Below, in pieces: positions 35,868-44,345 of a DNA stretch of 64,000 bases. Made by a program: the position numbers and the translations under genes. The DNA is from Variovorax sp. Root411 (GTDB lineage: Bacteria; Pseudomonadota; Gammaproteobacteria; Burkholderiales; Burkholderiaceae_C). The notes below the pieces were generated by a model. It had not been told where the DNA came from. It did no database searches and was given only the letters and a program-made list of their open reading frames with translations. Numbering within the stretch: the stretch's first letter is position 1; every line of letters starts with the position of its first letter. The stretch is from the NCBI RefSeq assembly GCF_001425205.1, contig NZ_LMDW01000015.1, forward strand, positions 1-64,000, read 5' to 3'.

Positions 35868-36983
35868 ATGAGCACCACCAGCCTTCTCATCCGCAAAGAC
35901 CAGCTCGCCACCACGCGCCTGCACACCGCCAGCGACGAGCCGCTCGCCGACGGCCAGGTGCGCGTGCGCATCGACAGCTTTGCGCTCACTTCCAACAACA
36001 TCACCTACGCCGCCTTCGGCGAAGCGATGAGCTACTGGCAGTTCTTTCCGTCCGAGGACGAAGGCTGGGGCAGTATTCCGGTGTGGGGCTTTGCGAGCGT
36101 GGTGCAGTCGCTGCACCCCGGCGTGGCGGTGGGCGAGCGGCTCTACGGCTACTGGCCGATGGCCTCGAGCGCGGTGCTGAGCCCCGACCGGCTGTCGGTC
36201 GCGCGCTTCACCGACGCCGCCCCGCACCGCGCCGAGCTGCCCGCGGTCTACAACCAGTATTTCCGCTGCAACGCCGACCCGCTCTACACCACCGACACCG
36301 AAGACCTGCAGGCGCTGCTGCGCCCGCTGTTCATCACCTCGTGGCTGATCGACGACTTCATGGCCGACAACGACTTCTTCGGCGCCAGCACCATGCTGCT
36401 GTCGAGCGCATCGAGCAAGACGGCCTACGGCACGGCCTTTCAGCTGCACCAGCGCAAAGGCATCGAGGTGATCGGCCTGACCTCGCCAGCCAACGTCGCT
36501 TTCTGCGAAAGCCTGGGCTGCTACCACCGCGTGGTGACCTACGACGCGCTCGACGGCATCGCGGCGGACACGCCTTGCGTGTACGTCGACTTCGCCGGCA
36601 ACGGCGGGTTGCGCAACGCCATCCACGAGCGCTTCACGAATCTGAAGTACAGCTGCTCGATCGGCGGCACGCACGTGGAGCAACTCGCTTCCAAGGGCAC
36701 GGGCAAGGACCTGCCGGGCCCGCGTGCCACGCTGTTCTTCGCGCCGGCGCAGATCAAGAAGCGCACCACCGAATGGGGCGCGGACGAATTCGGCCGGCGC
36801 ATGGTGGCGGCCTGGCACAACTTCCTCGCCACGGTGACCGACGTCAACAACCCCTGGCTGCACGCCGAGCACCACCACGGCGGCGAGGCCGTGCAGGCCG
36901 CCTACGCGCAGGTGCTGACCGGCAAGGGCGACCCGCGCACCGGGCATATCCTTTCGCTTTACAAGCAACCGGGCGGGCTGTAA
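35868..36983 (+). CDS. DUF2855 family protein (MDR-like)
   Basis: 371 aa. The family is a distant branch of the medium-chain dehydrogenase/reductase superfamily: an N-terminal GroES-like half (DGQVRVRIDSFALTSNNITYAAFG, YWPMASSAVLSP) and a Rossmann-like half (STMLLSSASSKTAYGTAFQL, YVDFAGNGGLRNAIHERF). The usual glycine-rich nucleotide loop is replaced by SSASSKTAYG. No zinc-ligand set is visible. Activity is not established for the family. It stands between the ohr terminator and the kinase gene, 34 bp before the latter. Confidence 0.85.
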   Translation: MSTTSLLIRKDQLATTRLHTASDEPLADGQVRVRIDSFALTSNNITYAAFGEAMSYWQFFPSEDEGWGSIPVWGFASVVQSLHPGVAVGERLYGYWPMASSAVLSPDRLSVARFTDAAPHRAELPAVYNQYFRCNADPLYTTDTEDLQALLRPLFITSWLIDDFMADNDFFGASTMLLSSASSKTAYGTAFQLHQRKGIEVIGLTSPANVAFCESLGCYHRVVTYDALDGIAADTPCVYVDFAGNGGLRNAIHERFTNLKYSCSIGGTHVEQLASKGTGKDLPGPRATLFFAPAQIKKRTTEWGADEFGRRMVAAWHNFLATVTDVNNPWLHAEHHHGGEAVQAAYAQVLTGKGDPRTGHILSLYKQPGGL

Positions 36984-37017
36984 CAGCCTCGGGGGTCCGT
37001 GTGGCGACAATCGCTGC

Positions 37018-38052
37018 ATGACCCCTTCCCCCGCAGCGCCCGCCAACACCCATCCCTACGAGAGCCTCACGCCCGACGTGGTGCTCGACGCGCTCGCGAC
37101 GCTCGGCCTGCACGGCGACGGCCGGCTCACCGGCCTGAACTCCTATGAAAACCGGGTCTACCAGGTCTACCTGGAAGATCGCTCGGCGGTCGTGGTCAAG
37201 TTCTACCGACCCGGTCGCTGGAGCGAGGCGGAGATCCTCGAAGAGCACGGCTTCTCGCTCGAACTGGCCGCGGCAGAAGTGCCCGCGGTGGCGCCGCTGG
37301 AATTCGACGGCCGCACCCTGCACCACCACGCCGGCTTCGCGTTCAGCGTGAGCCCCTACCGCGGCGGCCGCGCGCCCGAGCTCGACGACTTCGAAGTGCT
37401 CGAATGGGTCGGCCGCTTCCTCGCGCGCATCCACACGGTGGGCAGCGCCAAGCCTTTCGAGGCCCGCCCCGCGCTGGACCTGCAGACCTTTGGTCTCGAT
37501 TCGCGCGACTGGCTGCTCGAGAACGACAAGATCCCGCTCGACGTGCAGCGCGACTGGGAAACGGCCTGCAACGCGGCGCTGGACATGGTCCGCGCAACCG
37601 CTCTCGCACTGCAGCCGCCGGCCTCCGATTTCACGCCCCGCAAGCTGCGCCTGCACGGCGACGTGCACCCCGGCAACATCCTTTGGACGCCCACCGACCG
37701 CCCCGGCGGCGGCCCGCACTTCGTCGACCTCGACGACGCGCGCACGGGCTTCGCGGTGCAGGACCTGTGGATGCTGCTGTCGGGCGACCGCGCACAGCGC
37801 ACCTCGCAGCTGTCGGGCCTGCTCGACGGCTACGAGCAGTTCCGCGAATTCGACCGGCGCGAGCTGGCGCTGATCGAGCCGCTGCGCACGCTGCGGCTCA
37901 TTCACTACAGCGCATGGCTGGCACGGCGCTGGGAAGACCCGATCTTTCCGATCAACTTCCCGTGGTTCGGCTCCAGCGACTACTGGAAGGGGCAGATCCT
38001 CGTGCTCGAAGACCAGTGCGAGCAGATGGCGGAAGAGCCGCTCTACGCCTGA
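37018..38052 (+). CDS. srkA: Stress response kinase A (YihE/SrkA-type protein kinase)
   Basis: 344 aa of the choline-kinase-like protein kinase fold. The catalytic loop is LRLHGDVHPGNILW (Asp in HGDVHPGN), the metal Asp is in HFVDLDDARTGF, and the phosphate-loop region reads NSYENRVYQVYLEDRSAVVVKFYRPGRWS with the ATP-binding Lys in VVVKFY. E. coli SrkA (328 aa) counters MazEF-type death under stress. It could form an operon with the DUF2855 gene 34 bp upstream. Its last 10 bp overlap the convergent LysR gene. Confidence 0.92.
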   Translation: MTPSPAAPANTHPYESLTPDVVLDALATLGLHGDGRLTGLNSYENRVYQVYLEDRSAVVVKFYRPGRWSEAEILEEHGFSLELAAAEVPAVAPLEFDGRTLHHHAGFAFSVSPYRGGRAPELDDFEVLEWVGRFLARIHTVGSAKPFEARPALDLQTFGLDSRDWLLENDKIPLDVQRDWETACNAALDMVRATALALQPPASDFTPRKLRLHGDVHPGNILWTPTDRPGGGPHFVDLDDARTGFAVQDLWMLLSGDRAQRTSQLSGLLDGYEQFREFDRRELALIEPLRTLRLIHYSAWLARRWEDPIFPINFPWFGSSDYWKGQILVLEDQCEQMAEEPLYA

Positions 38053-38948
38053 CTTTCCACGGCGGCGGCCGAAAGGCTGTCCGCCACGCCCTGCAGCAGC
38101 CGCTCGACCAGCACGTTGTTCGGCCCGGCGCGCCAGATGCCATAAGCCTCCGACTGCGCCACCACCCGGTCGAGCGGCCTGAACACCGCGCCGCGCAGGG
38201 CCGAATGCCGCATCGCCTGCGGTACCAGCGCCACGCCCATCCCTTGCGACACCAGCGAGACCACGGCCAGCCAGTGGCGCACCTCGTGCCGCACCTCGGG
38301 CAGGAAGCCCGCATCGGCACAGATCGACAGGATGCGCTCGTGGTAGTCGGGCGAGGCCTCGCGCGAGAACAGCACGAAGGGCTGCTCGCGCAGGTCCTCC
38401 GGCGCCAGCACGCGCTTGCGGGCCAGCGCATGCCCGGCCGGCAGGCAGGCCACGAAGGGCTCGGACAGCAGCAGCCGGTGCTGCAATTCGGGCGGCACGC
38501 GCCGCGTGTGGGCAAAGCCGAGGTCGAGCCGGTCGTTCAGTAGCTCGGTGATCTGCACGCCGGAGTTGAGTTCGCTCAGCGTGATGCGCACCGCCGGGTG
38601 CTTCGCCTGGAAGGCACGCAGCGCCTGCGGCAAGCCCCGGTACAGCATCGCGCCGACAAAGCCGATGCGCAGCCGACCCGCCGAGCCCAGCGCCACATCG
38701 CGCGCTTCGATGGCGGCCTCTTCCGCCTGCAGCAGCACGCGCCGCGCCGAGAGGCGCAGCGCTTCCCCCGCGGGCGTGAGCCGCACTTCCTTGCTGTTGC
38801 GCTCGAACAGCCGCGCGCCCACGTTGTCCTCCAGCTGCCGGATCGCCACCGACAGCGGCGGCTGCGAGATCGACAGGCGCCGCGCCGCGCGCCCGAAGTG
38901 CAGCTCTTCGGCGAGCACGGAGAAGTAGCGCAGGTGCCGCAGTTCCAT
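38043..38948 (-). CDS. LysR-family transcriptional regulator
   Basis: 301 aa. DNA-binding helix-turn-helix MELRHLRYFSVLAEELHFGRAARRLSISQPPLSVAIRQLE at the N-terminus, effector domain from about residue 92 (GRLRIGFVGAMLYRGLPQALRAF). It belongs to the CatR/BenM-like branch that often governs aromatic or carboxylic acid catabolism. The divergent gene 93 bp away encodes an AidB-like acyl-CoA dehydrogenase, followed by a Bug binding protein and a CoA-transferase, which are its likely targets. The gap holds AATCGA and AAATCGAT, compatible with LysR binding but unproven. Confidence 0.9.
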   Translation of the reverse strand: MELRHLRYFSVLAEELHFGRAARRLSISQPPLSVAIRQLEDNVGARLFERNSKEVRLTPAGEALRLSARRVLLQAEEAAIEARDVALGSAGRLRIGFVGAMLYRGLPQALRAFQAKHPAVRITLSELNSGVQITELLNDRLDLGFAHTRRVPPELQHRLLLSEPFVACLPAGHALARKRVLAPEDLREQPFVLFSREASPDYHERILSICADAGFLPEVRHEVRHWLAVVSLVSQGMGVALVPQAMRHSALRGAVFRPLDRVVAQSEAYGIWRAGPNNVLVERLLQGVADSLSAAAVESQA

Positions 38949-39041
38949 GGATAGTCAGATCGAATCGAACAAGACCAAATCGATATTAGACACGGATCGT
39001 CGCGGCTTCAACAATGCGGCAAAACCAAGGAGACAAAGCGC

Positions 39042-40736
39042 ATGTCCGCAGAGCACGCCCATCCGATTCCCGATCGCCACGGCCAGAACCTGTTCACCAC
39101 CGACGCCGAGCTGCACGCCCTGCTCGCGCTCTACCTGCCCGACGACCTGCGGCGCCACATGCAGCCGCACTTCGAGCGCCTGGGCGGCCTCGCGGGCGGC
39201 CTGCTCGACGAGCTGGCCGGCACCGCCGACCGCAACCCGCCCACGCTGAAGCAGCGCACGCGCACCGGTCTCGACGAGCAGAAGGTCGTCAAGCACCCTG
39301 CCTACGTTGAGATGGAACGCCTCGCACTCGCCGAATTCGGCCTGGCCGCCATCTCGCACCGCGACGACACGCTGGGCTGGAAGGGCAAGATGCCGCCGCT
39401 CGTGAAATACGTCCTGACCTACCTGTTCGTGCAGGCCGAGTTCGGCCTGTGCTGCCCGGTGTCGATGACCGATTCGCTCACGCGCACGCTGAAGAAGTTC
39501 GGCAAGCCGGAGCTGGTCGCCAAGTACCTGCCGCGCCTGACCTCGCTCGACTTCGACGAACTGGCCCAGGGCGCGATGTTCATGACCGAACAGGCCGCCG
39601 GCTCCGACATCGCCGCCACCGCCACCATGGCGCACGCCGAGGCCGATGGCAGCTGGCGCCTTACCGGCGACAAGTGGTTCTGCTCCAACCCCGACGCCGG
39701 CTTCGCGATGGTGCTCGCACGCGCCGACGATGGCGCGGCGGGCATGAAGGGCGTGTCGCTGTTCCTGCTGCCGCGCCGGCTCGACGACGGCAGCCTCAAC
39801 CACTACCGCATCATCCGCTTGAAGGACAAGCTGGGCACGCGCTCGATGGCCAGCGGCGAGATCCGCCTCGAAGGCGCGGTCGCGTACCTCGTGGGCGAAG
39901 CGGGCCGCGGCTTCGTGCAGATGGCCGACATGGTCAACAACTCGCGCCTGTCGAACGGCGTGCGGGCCGCCGGCCTGATGCGCCGCGCCGTGGCCGAAGC
40001 CGAGTTCATCGCCTCGGAGCGCCGCGCCTTCGGCCGCACGCTCGACCAGATGCCGCTGATGCAGCGCCAGCTCGACAAGCTGCGCCTGCCCGCCGAGCAG
40101 GCGCGCACGATGGTGTGCCAGACCGCGCTGGCGCTGGCCCGCTCCGATGCCGGCGAACCCGATGCCTATGCGCTGCTGCGCATCCTCACGCCGCTCATCA
40201 AGTTCCGCGCCTGCCGCGATGCGCGGAAGGTCACGGGCGACGCGATGGAAGTGCGCGGCGGCTGCGGCTACATCGAGGAGTGGAGCGACGCGCGCCTCGT
40301 GCGCGACGCGCACCTGGGCTCGATCTGGGAAGGCACGAGCAACATCGTGGCGCTCGACGTGATCCGCGCGGTGAAGCGCGAAGGCTCGCTGCCGGTGCTG
40401 CGCGCGCATTGCGAAATGCTGCTCGACGATGCGGCGCTGCCCCCCGCTTTCGCGAAGGCGCTGGGCGATGCGCTGGAGCGCGCCGCCGCGCTGTCCGAAA
40501 CCGCCGCGCGCGAAGGCGGCGACGTGCTCGCGCGCCAGGCCGCCTCGGCGCTCTACCACTGCACCAGCGCCATCGCGATGGCCTGGGAGGCCTCGCGCAG
40601 CGGCTCCGCGCCGCGCCTGCGCTGGTCGCAGCTGGTGCTGCTGCACCGCGTGTTGCCGCGCGATCCGCTCTCGCCCGATGCCATGCCTGCGGACTGGAAC
40701 GGCGCCGCGGTGCGCCCTGCGAAAGCGCTCGCTTGA
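39042..40736 (+). CDS. AidB-like acyl-CoA dehydrogenase
   Basis: 564 aa flavoprotein, nearer in length and order to E. coli AidB (541 aa) than to short acyl-CoA dehydrogenases (about 380). Visible family features: MTEQAAGSDIAAT and LTGDKWFCSNPDA around FAD, RIIRLKDKLGTRSMASGEI, and GGCGYIEEWSDARLVRDAHLGSIWEGTSNIVALD at the active-site end. AidB protects DNA from alkylation in E. coli, but this homologue lies beside CoA-ester genes, so an acyl-CoA substrate is equally possible. AAGGAG is upstream of the ATG. The Bug gene follows after 38 bp. Confidence 0.87.
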   Translation: MSAEHAHPIPDRHGQNLFTTDAELHALLALYLPDDLRRHMQPHFERLGGLAGGLLDELAGTADRNPPTLKQRTRTGLDEQKVVKHPAYVEMERLALAEFGLAAISHRDDTLGWKGKMPPLVKYVLTYLFVQAEFGLCCPVSMTDSLTRTLKKFGKPELVAKYLPRLTSLDFDELAQGAMFMTEQAAGSDIAATATMAHAEADGSWRLTGDKWFCSNPDAGFAMVLARADDGAAGMKGVSLFLLPRRLDDGSLNHYRIIRLKDKLGTRSMASGEIRLEGAVAYLVGEAGRGFVQMADMVNNSRLSNGVRAAGLMRRAVAEAEFIASERRAFGRTLDQMPLMQRQLDKLRLPAEQARTMVCQTALALARSDAGEPDAYALLRILTPLIKFRACRDARKVTGDAMEVRGGCGYIEEWSDARLVRDAHLGSIWEGTSNIVALDVIRAVKREGSLPVLRAHCEMLLDDAALPPAFAKALGDALERAAALSETAAREGGDVLARQAASALYHCTSAIAMAWEASRSGSAPRLRWSQLVLLHRVLPRDPLSPDAMPADWNGAAVRPAKALA

Positions 40737-40774
40737 GCCTCTTTGTCAATTTACAAAAAAATCGGAGACATCCC

Positions 40775-41752
40775 TTGAAACGCCTCACCTTCCTGCTGGT
40801 CGCCTGCGCCACGTTCATGACGGCAATGCCGGCCGTTCACGCGGCCGACGCCTTTCCCGCCAAGCCGCTGATGCTGGTCGTCCCCTTCCCGCCCGGCGGC
40901 CCTACCGACGCCATGGCGCGCACGCTCGCCGCCGAGATGAAGGACCGTCTCGGCCAGCCCATGATCGTGGAGAACCGTGCGGGCGCCGGCGGCAACATCG
41001 GCGCCGAGTACGTGGCGCGCGCCGAGGCCGACGGCCACACGCTGCTGTTCGGCACTTCGGGCCCGCTGGCCATCAACGCGAGCCTGTACCGCAAGATCAA
41101 CTACGACCCGGTGAAGAGCTTTGCGCCGGTGATCCAGATCGGCTACCTGCCCAACATCCTCGTGGTGAACCCCGCGCTGCCGGTGAAGAACGTGCCCGAG
41201 CTCGTGGCCTACGCCAAGGCCAACCCCGGCAAGCTCAGCTATGCCTCGTCGGGCAACGGCGCGTCGTCGCACCTTGCGGGCGTGCTGTTCAACTCGGTGG
41301 CCGGCACCGACCTGCAGCACATTCCCTACAAGGGCACGGGCCCGGCGCTCAACGACCTGCTGGGCAACCAGGTCAGCATGACCTTCACCGACATCCTCAC
41401 GGCGCTGCCCTACGTCAAGGCCGGCAAGCTGCGCGCGCTGGGCGTGGCCACCGTCGCACGGTCGCAGGCGCTGCCCGACGTGCCGACGATTTCGGAGCAG
41501 GGTTACAAGGGCTACGACGTGAGCGTGTTCTTCGGCATCGTCGCGCCGGCCGGTACGCCCGCCGATCGCGTGACCAAGCTCAACCACGCCTTCGCCGAGG
41601 TGCTGAACTCGCCCAAGGTGAAGCAGATGTTCGCTGCCCAGGGCCTCGAGGTGCCTGCCGATACCTCGCCGCAGAAGCTCGGGCAGTTCATCGGTGCCGA
41701 GTCGGTGAAGTGGAAGGACGTGGTGAAGAAGTCGGGGGCGCAGTTGGACTGA
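40775..41752 (+). CDS. Bug/TctC-family solute-binding protein, TTG start
   Basis: 325 aa. The TTG at 40,775 is supported by GGAGA at 40,764-40,768 and by the signal peptide it begins (LKRLTFLLVACATFMTAMPAVHAADA). The mature protein has the classic Bug pattern: FPAKPLMLVVPFPPGGPTDAMARTLA, ENRAGAGGNIGAEYVARAEADGHTLLFGT, IPYKGTGPALNDLLGNQVSM. No TctA/TctB genes are near. It is cotranscribed with the acyl-CoA dehydrogenase and probably binds the acid that the pathway degrades. Repeats B3 and A3 follow its stop. Confidence 0.92.
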   Translation: MKRLTFLLVACATFMTAMPAVHAADAFPAKPLMLVVPFPPGGPTDAMARTLAAEMKDRLGQPMIVENRAGAGGNIGAEYVARAEADGHTLLFGTSGPLAINASLYRKINYDPVKSFAPVIQIGYLPNILVVNPALPVKNVPELVAYAKANPGKLSYASSGNGASSHLAGVLFNSVAGTDLQHIPYKGTGPALNDLLGNQVSMTFTDILTALPYVKAGKLRALGVATVARSQALPDVPTISEQGYKGYDVSVFFGIVAPAGTPADRVTKLNHAFAEVLNSPKVKQMFAAQGLEVPADTSPQKLGQFIGAESVKWKDVVKKSGAQLD

Positions 41753-41776
41753 ATTGATGGTTGTTGTTCAGGGGGG

Positions 41777-41868
41777 CGATCCCGCCGACGCGGTGACCTT
41801 TTTCGCGAATGCCCCCCGCTTCGCTCCTCCTTTATTTCGCGAAAAAGCCCCCCGCATCGGCGTGATCG
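41777..41868 (-). repeat. Palindromic repeat, family B (copy B3)
   Basis: Arms begin CGATCCCGCCGACGCGG (left) and end CCGCATCGGCGTGATCG (right), then TTTTTCGCGAA pairs with TTCGCGAAAAA. The core GCTCCTCCTTTATTTCGC is in minus orientation. It begins 24 bp after the Bug gene stop and forms an inverted pair with A3. Confidence 0.87.
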
Positions 41869-41912
41869 TTCAGAGCACCGGTTGATCAGCGATACCACCA
41901 GCAGCGTGCCCC
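41869..41912 (-). repeat. Conserved spacer of the A-B composite repeat
   Basis: These 44 bases, read on the minus strand, contain ACGCTGCTGGTGGTATCGC and TGATCAACCGGTGCTCTG. The spacer at 60,976-61,019 has the same order on the plus strand (GCGCTGCTGGTGTACCGC and TGATCAACCAGTGCTCTG). A plus-strand TGATCA at 41,883-41,888 is a palindrome in its middle. Confidence 0.8.
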
Positions 41913-42002
41913 GTGCACAGGGCGTCGGGTGCTCCCCGCAGCGAAATAAAGGAGGAGCGAAGCGGGGGACATTCGCGCAGGGGAGTACCCGGCGGCCTGT
42001 GC
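41913..42002 (+). repeat. Palindromic repeat, family A (copy A3), ending at a gene start
   Basis: Almost identical to A1 (GTGCACAGG left arm, CCCGGCGGCCTGTGC right arm). The last bases of the right arm are altered (CC instead of AC) and the CoA-transferase ATG follows 3 bases later at 42,006. The repeat thus supplies the whole leader in front of that start codon. Confidence 0.9.
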
Positions 42003-42005
42003 CAA

Positions 42006-43145
42006 ATGACGCAACCTCAAGGCGCCCTCGCAGGCATCCGAGTCCTCGACATCTCCCGCATCCTCGGCGGCCCCTATTGCGGCCAGATCCTCGGCGACCA
42101 CGGCGCCGACGTGCTCAAGGTCGAGCCACCGCAGGGCGACGACACGCGCACCTGGGGCCCGCCGTTCAAGGAAGGCGTGGCTTCGTACTACCACGGCCTG
42201 AACCGCAACAAGCGCGTGCAGCACCTCGACTTCTCGACCGAGGAAGGCCGCGACGCACTGATCGCTTTGGTGGCCGAGGCCGACGTGCTGATCGAGAACT
42301 TCAAGACCGGCACCATGGAGCGCTGGGGCATCGGCTACGAAGAACTGTCGAAACGCTTCCCGCGCCTCGTGTGGTGCCGCGTGTCCGGCTTCGGCGCCGA
42401 CGGCCCGCTCGGCGCGCTGCCCGGCTACGACGCCGCCGTGCAGGCCATGACCGGCATCATGAGCATCAACGGCGAGGCCGACGGCGGTCCGCTGCGCGTG
42501 GGCCTGCCCGTGGTCGACATGGTGACAGGACTCAACGCCGTCATCGGCGTGCTGCTCGCGCTGCAGGAGCGCAACCGCAGCGGACGCGGACAGTTCGTGG
42601 AGGCGGCGCTTTACGACAGCGGCCTCTCGCTGCTGCACCCGCATGCGGCCAACTGGTTCATGGACGGCACCGCGCCGCGCCGCACGGGCAACGCGCATCC
42701 CAACATCTATCCGTACGACGCACTGGCCACGGGCACCGACCCCGTGTTCGTCGCGGTCGGCAACGACCGGCAGTTCGCGATCCTGTGCCGCTGCATCGGC
42801 CTGCCCGGCCTGGCGGACGATCCGCTCTACCGCACGGCCGGCGCGCGCTCGGTGCATCGCGATGGGCTCAAGCAGCAGCTCGAAGCGGCGATGGCGGCGT
42901 TCGACGGCCGCGCGCTCGTCGAGCAGCTGATGGCCGCCGGCGTGCCCGCCGCGCCGGTGCTGCCGGTCGATGCCGCGCTCCAGCACCCGCACACGCTGCA
43001 CCGCGAGATGGTGGTCGAGATGCCCGGCGGCTACCGCGGCATCGGCGCGCCGGTCAAGCTGAGCCGCACGCCGGCAAGCTACCGGCATGCGCCGCTCACG
43101 CCGGGCAATGCCTTCCTGCCCCTGGACGAATCAGCGCAACAGTGA
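42006..43145 (+). CDS. Class III (CaiB/BaiF family) CoA-transferase
   Basis: 379 aa from the ATG at 42,006. It moves CoA between carboxylates, for example formyl-CoA- or succinyl-CoA-dependent activation. Family marks: GIRVLDISRILGGPYCGQILGDHGADVLKVE at the N-terminus, NFKTGTMERWGIGYEEL, and the catalytic Asp in LPVVDMVTGLNAVIGVL (about residue 169). An in-frame GTG at 41,913 would add 31 residues translated entirely from repeat A3; the same peptide could be read from A1, which has no gene attached, so the longer start is rejected. No good ribosome-binding site precedes the ATG. Confidence 0.88.
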   Translation: MTQPQGALAGIRVLDISRILGGPYCGQILGDHGADVLKVEPPQGDDTRTWGPPFKEGVASYYHGLNRNKRVQHLDFSTEEGRDALIALVAEADVLIENFKTGTMERWGIGYEELSKRFPRLVWCRVSGFGADGPLGALPGYDAAVQAMTGIMSINGEADGGPLRVGLPVVDMVTGLNAVIGVLLALQERNRSGRGQFVEAALYDSGLSLLHPHAANWFMDGTAPRRTGNAHPNIYPYDALATGTDPVFVAVGNDRQFAILCRCIGLPGLADDPLYRTAGARSVHRDGLKQQLEAAMAAFDGRALVEQLMAAGVPAAPVLPVDAALQHPHTLHREMVVEMPGGYRGIGAPVKLSRTPASYRHAPLTPGNAFLPLDESAQQ

Positions 43146-43285
43146 AGATCGCCCGCGGCCCATGCCGCAGTACGCAATGCCCGCAACCTGGGCAGGCCCG
43201 CGGCACCCGGCACTGGTGGCGGGAGCAGTTGTGCGATAAAAGCGGGATGCAAGTCTTCAAGTCAATGTCCGGACAGGAAAATTCG

Positions 43286-44311
43286 ATGATGCCCGATGAA
43301 GTTGCCGCGCGATGCGCGCTGGTCCTGGAGACCAACAACCTGCGCGGCGGACCCGATGCCGAAGCCAGGGCGGGCACCAGCCTGCAGCGCCTGGTCGCCC
43401 TGCTGGCGAAGCAGAAGCTGCCGCTCGGCGCGCTCGCTCAGGTGGTCATCACGCACGACGGGCTGAGCCCCGCCACCTGCGAGGCCGTGAGCGCGCTCGC
43501 GGGCCGCCGGGTCGACTTCGTGCGCATCGACGCGAGCACCGGTTACTACGACGCCAAGAACGCCGGCTTCGCGGCCACCGATGCGCAGCGCTGCACGCAC
43601 GTGGTGTTCGCCGATGCCGACTGCCTGCCCGACGACGACTGGCTGCTGCAGGTGCTGCTGCCGTTCACCAAGGCCGATGCCCCCGCCGTGGTGGCCGGCC
43701 GCACCAGCTACGCCGCGAACGTGGTGGGCACCGCCCTCACGACCATCGACTTCATGTACTTTCCCAATGCCGGCCACGCAGGCGCCACGAGCAACTTCTA
43801 CGCGAACAACGTGGCCTTCCGCCGCGACGTGTTCGAAGAGCACAGCTACCAGGCGCTCGACGGCGTATACCGCGCGCACTGCCAGGTGCTGGGCATGCGG
43901 CTGAAGGCGGCGGGCGTGCCCATCCACTACGCCGCGCAGGCCCATACCGAACACCGCCTGCCCGACACGCGCGCCGAGGCGCTCAAGCTGCGCTGGATGC
44001 GCGGGCAGGACACGTACTCGCTCACGCCGCACCTGCTGCGCAGCTATGTGTCGCCGCGCTGGCAGTGGCTCGCGAAGAGCGGGCCGATCGGTCCGCTGTG
44101 CGTGCTGTTCACGCGGCTGGGTTTCAGCATGAAGGCGTTGAACCATCAAGACCTGCCGCCGCTGCGCGGACTGCGCTGGCTGGCGGGCGTGGCACTCATC
44201 CTGGGCTTCTCGGCCGTCGACATGCTGGGCGCGTTCGCGCGCGGCATCGGCTGGCACACCACCGGCCGCACCAACGCCGACGCGCAGGCACTTTCGTATC
44301 ACCGGCCCTGA
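43286..44311 (+). CDS. Glycosyltransferase family 2-like protein
   Basis: 341 aa from the ATG at 43,286, chosen because AGGAAA lies 7 bases upstream; in-frame ATGs at 43,247 and 43,265 are alternatives. The GT-A fold begins ALVLETNNLRGG, with the metal-binding region VVFADADCLPDDDWLLQVL (DAD), and IDFMYFPNAGHAGATSNFYANNVAFRRDVFEE as acceptor loop. One or two hydrophobic segments near the C-terminus (LRWLAGVALILGFSAVDMLGAFA) suggest membrane attachment. It opens a five-gene run that includes two more glycosyltransferase-like proteins. Acceptor unknown. Confidence 0.83.
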   Translation: MMPDEVAARCALVLETNNLRGGPDAEARAGTSLQRLVALLAKQKLPLGALAQVVITHDGLSPATCEAVSALAGRRVDFVRIDASTGYYDAKNAGFAATDAQRCTHVVFADADCLPDDDWLLQVLLPFTKADAPAVVAGRTSYAANVVGTALTTIDFMYFPNAGHAGATSNFYANNVAFRRDVFEEHSYQALDGVYRAHCQVLGMRLKAAGVPIHYAAQAHTEHRLPDTRAEALKLRWMRGQDTYSLTPHLLRSYVSPRWQWLAKSGPIGPLCVLFTRLGFSMKALNHQDLPPLRGLRWLAGVALILGFSAVDMLGAFARGIGWHTTGRTNADAQALSYHRP

Positions 44312-44345
44312 TCGCCGCTGCCCAGAAGAACAACAACCAAAGACC

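Noticed and set aside
39042-40736. Naming the acyl-CoA dehydrogenase aidB outright
   Set aside because: Length and motifs fit AidB, but the neighbours concern CoA esters and carboxylates, so the DNA-repair role cannot be assumed.
41945-41958. AAAGGAGGAG in the family A core as a ribosome-binding site for the CoA-transferase
   Set aside because: It lies about 50 bases before the ATG, too far, and the same sequence occurs in repeats with no gene behind them.
41913-42005. N-terminal extension of the CoA-transferase starting at a GTG in repeat A3
   Set aside because: The extra residues are translated purely from the repeat and recur at copy A1 without a gene. Family members begin at the downstream Met.
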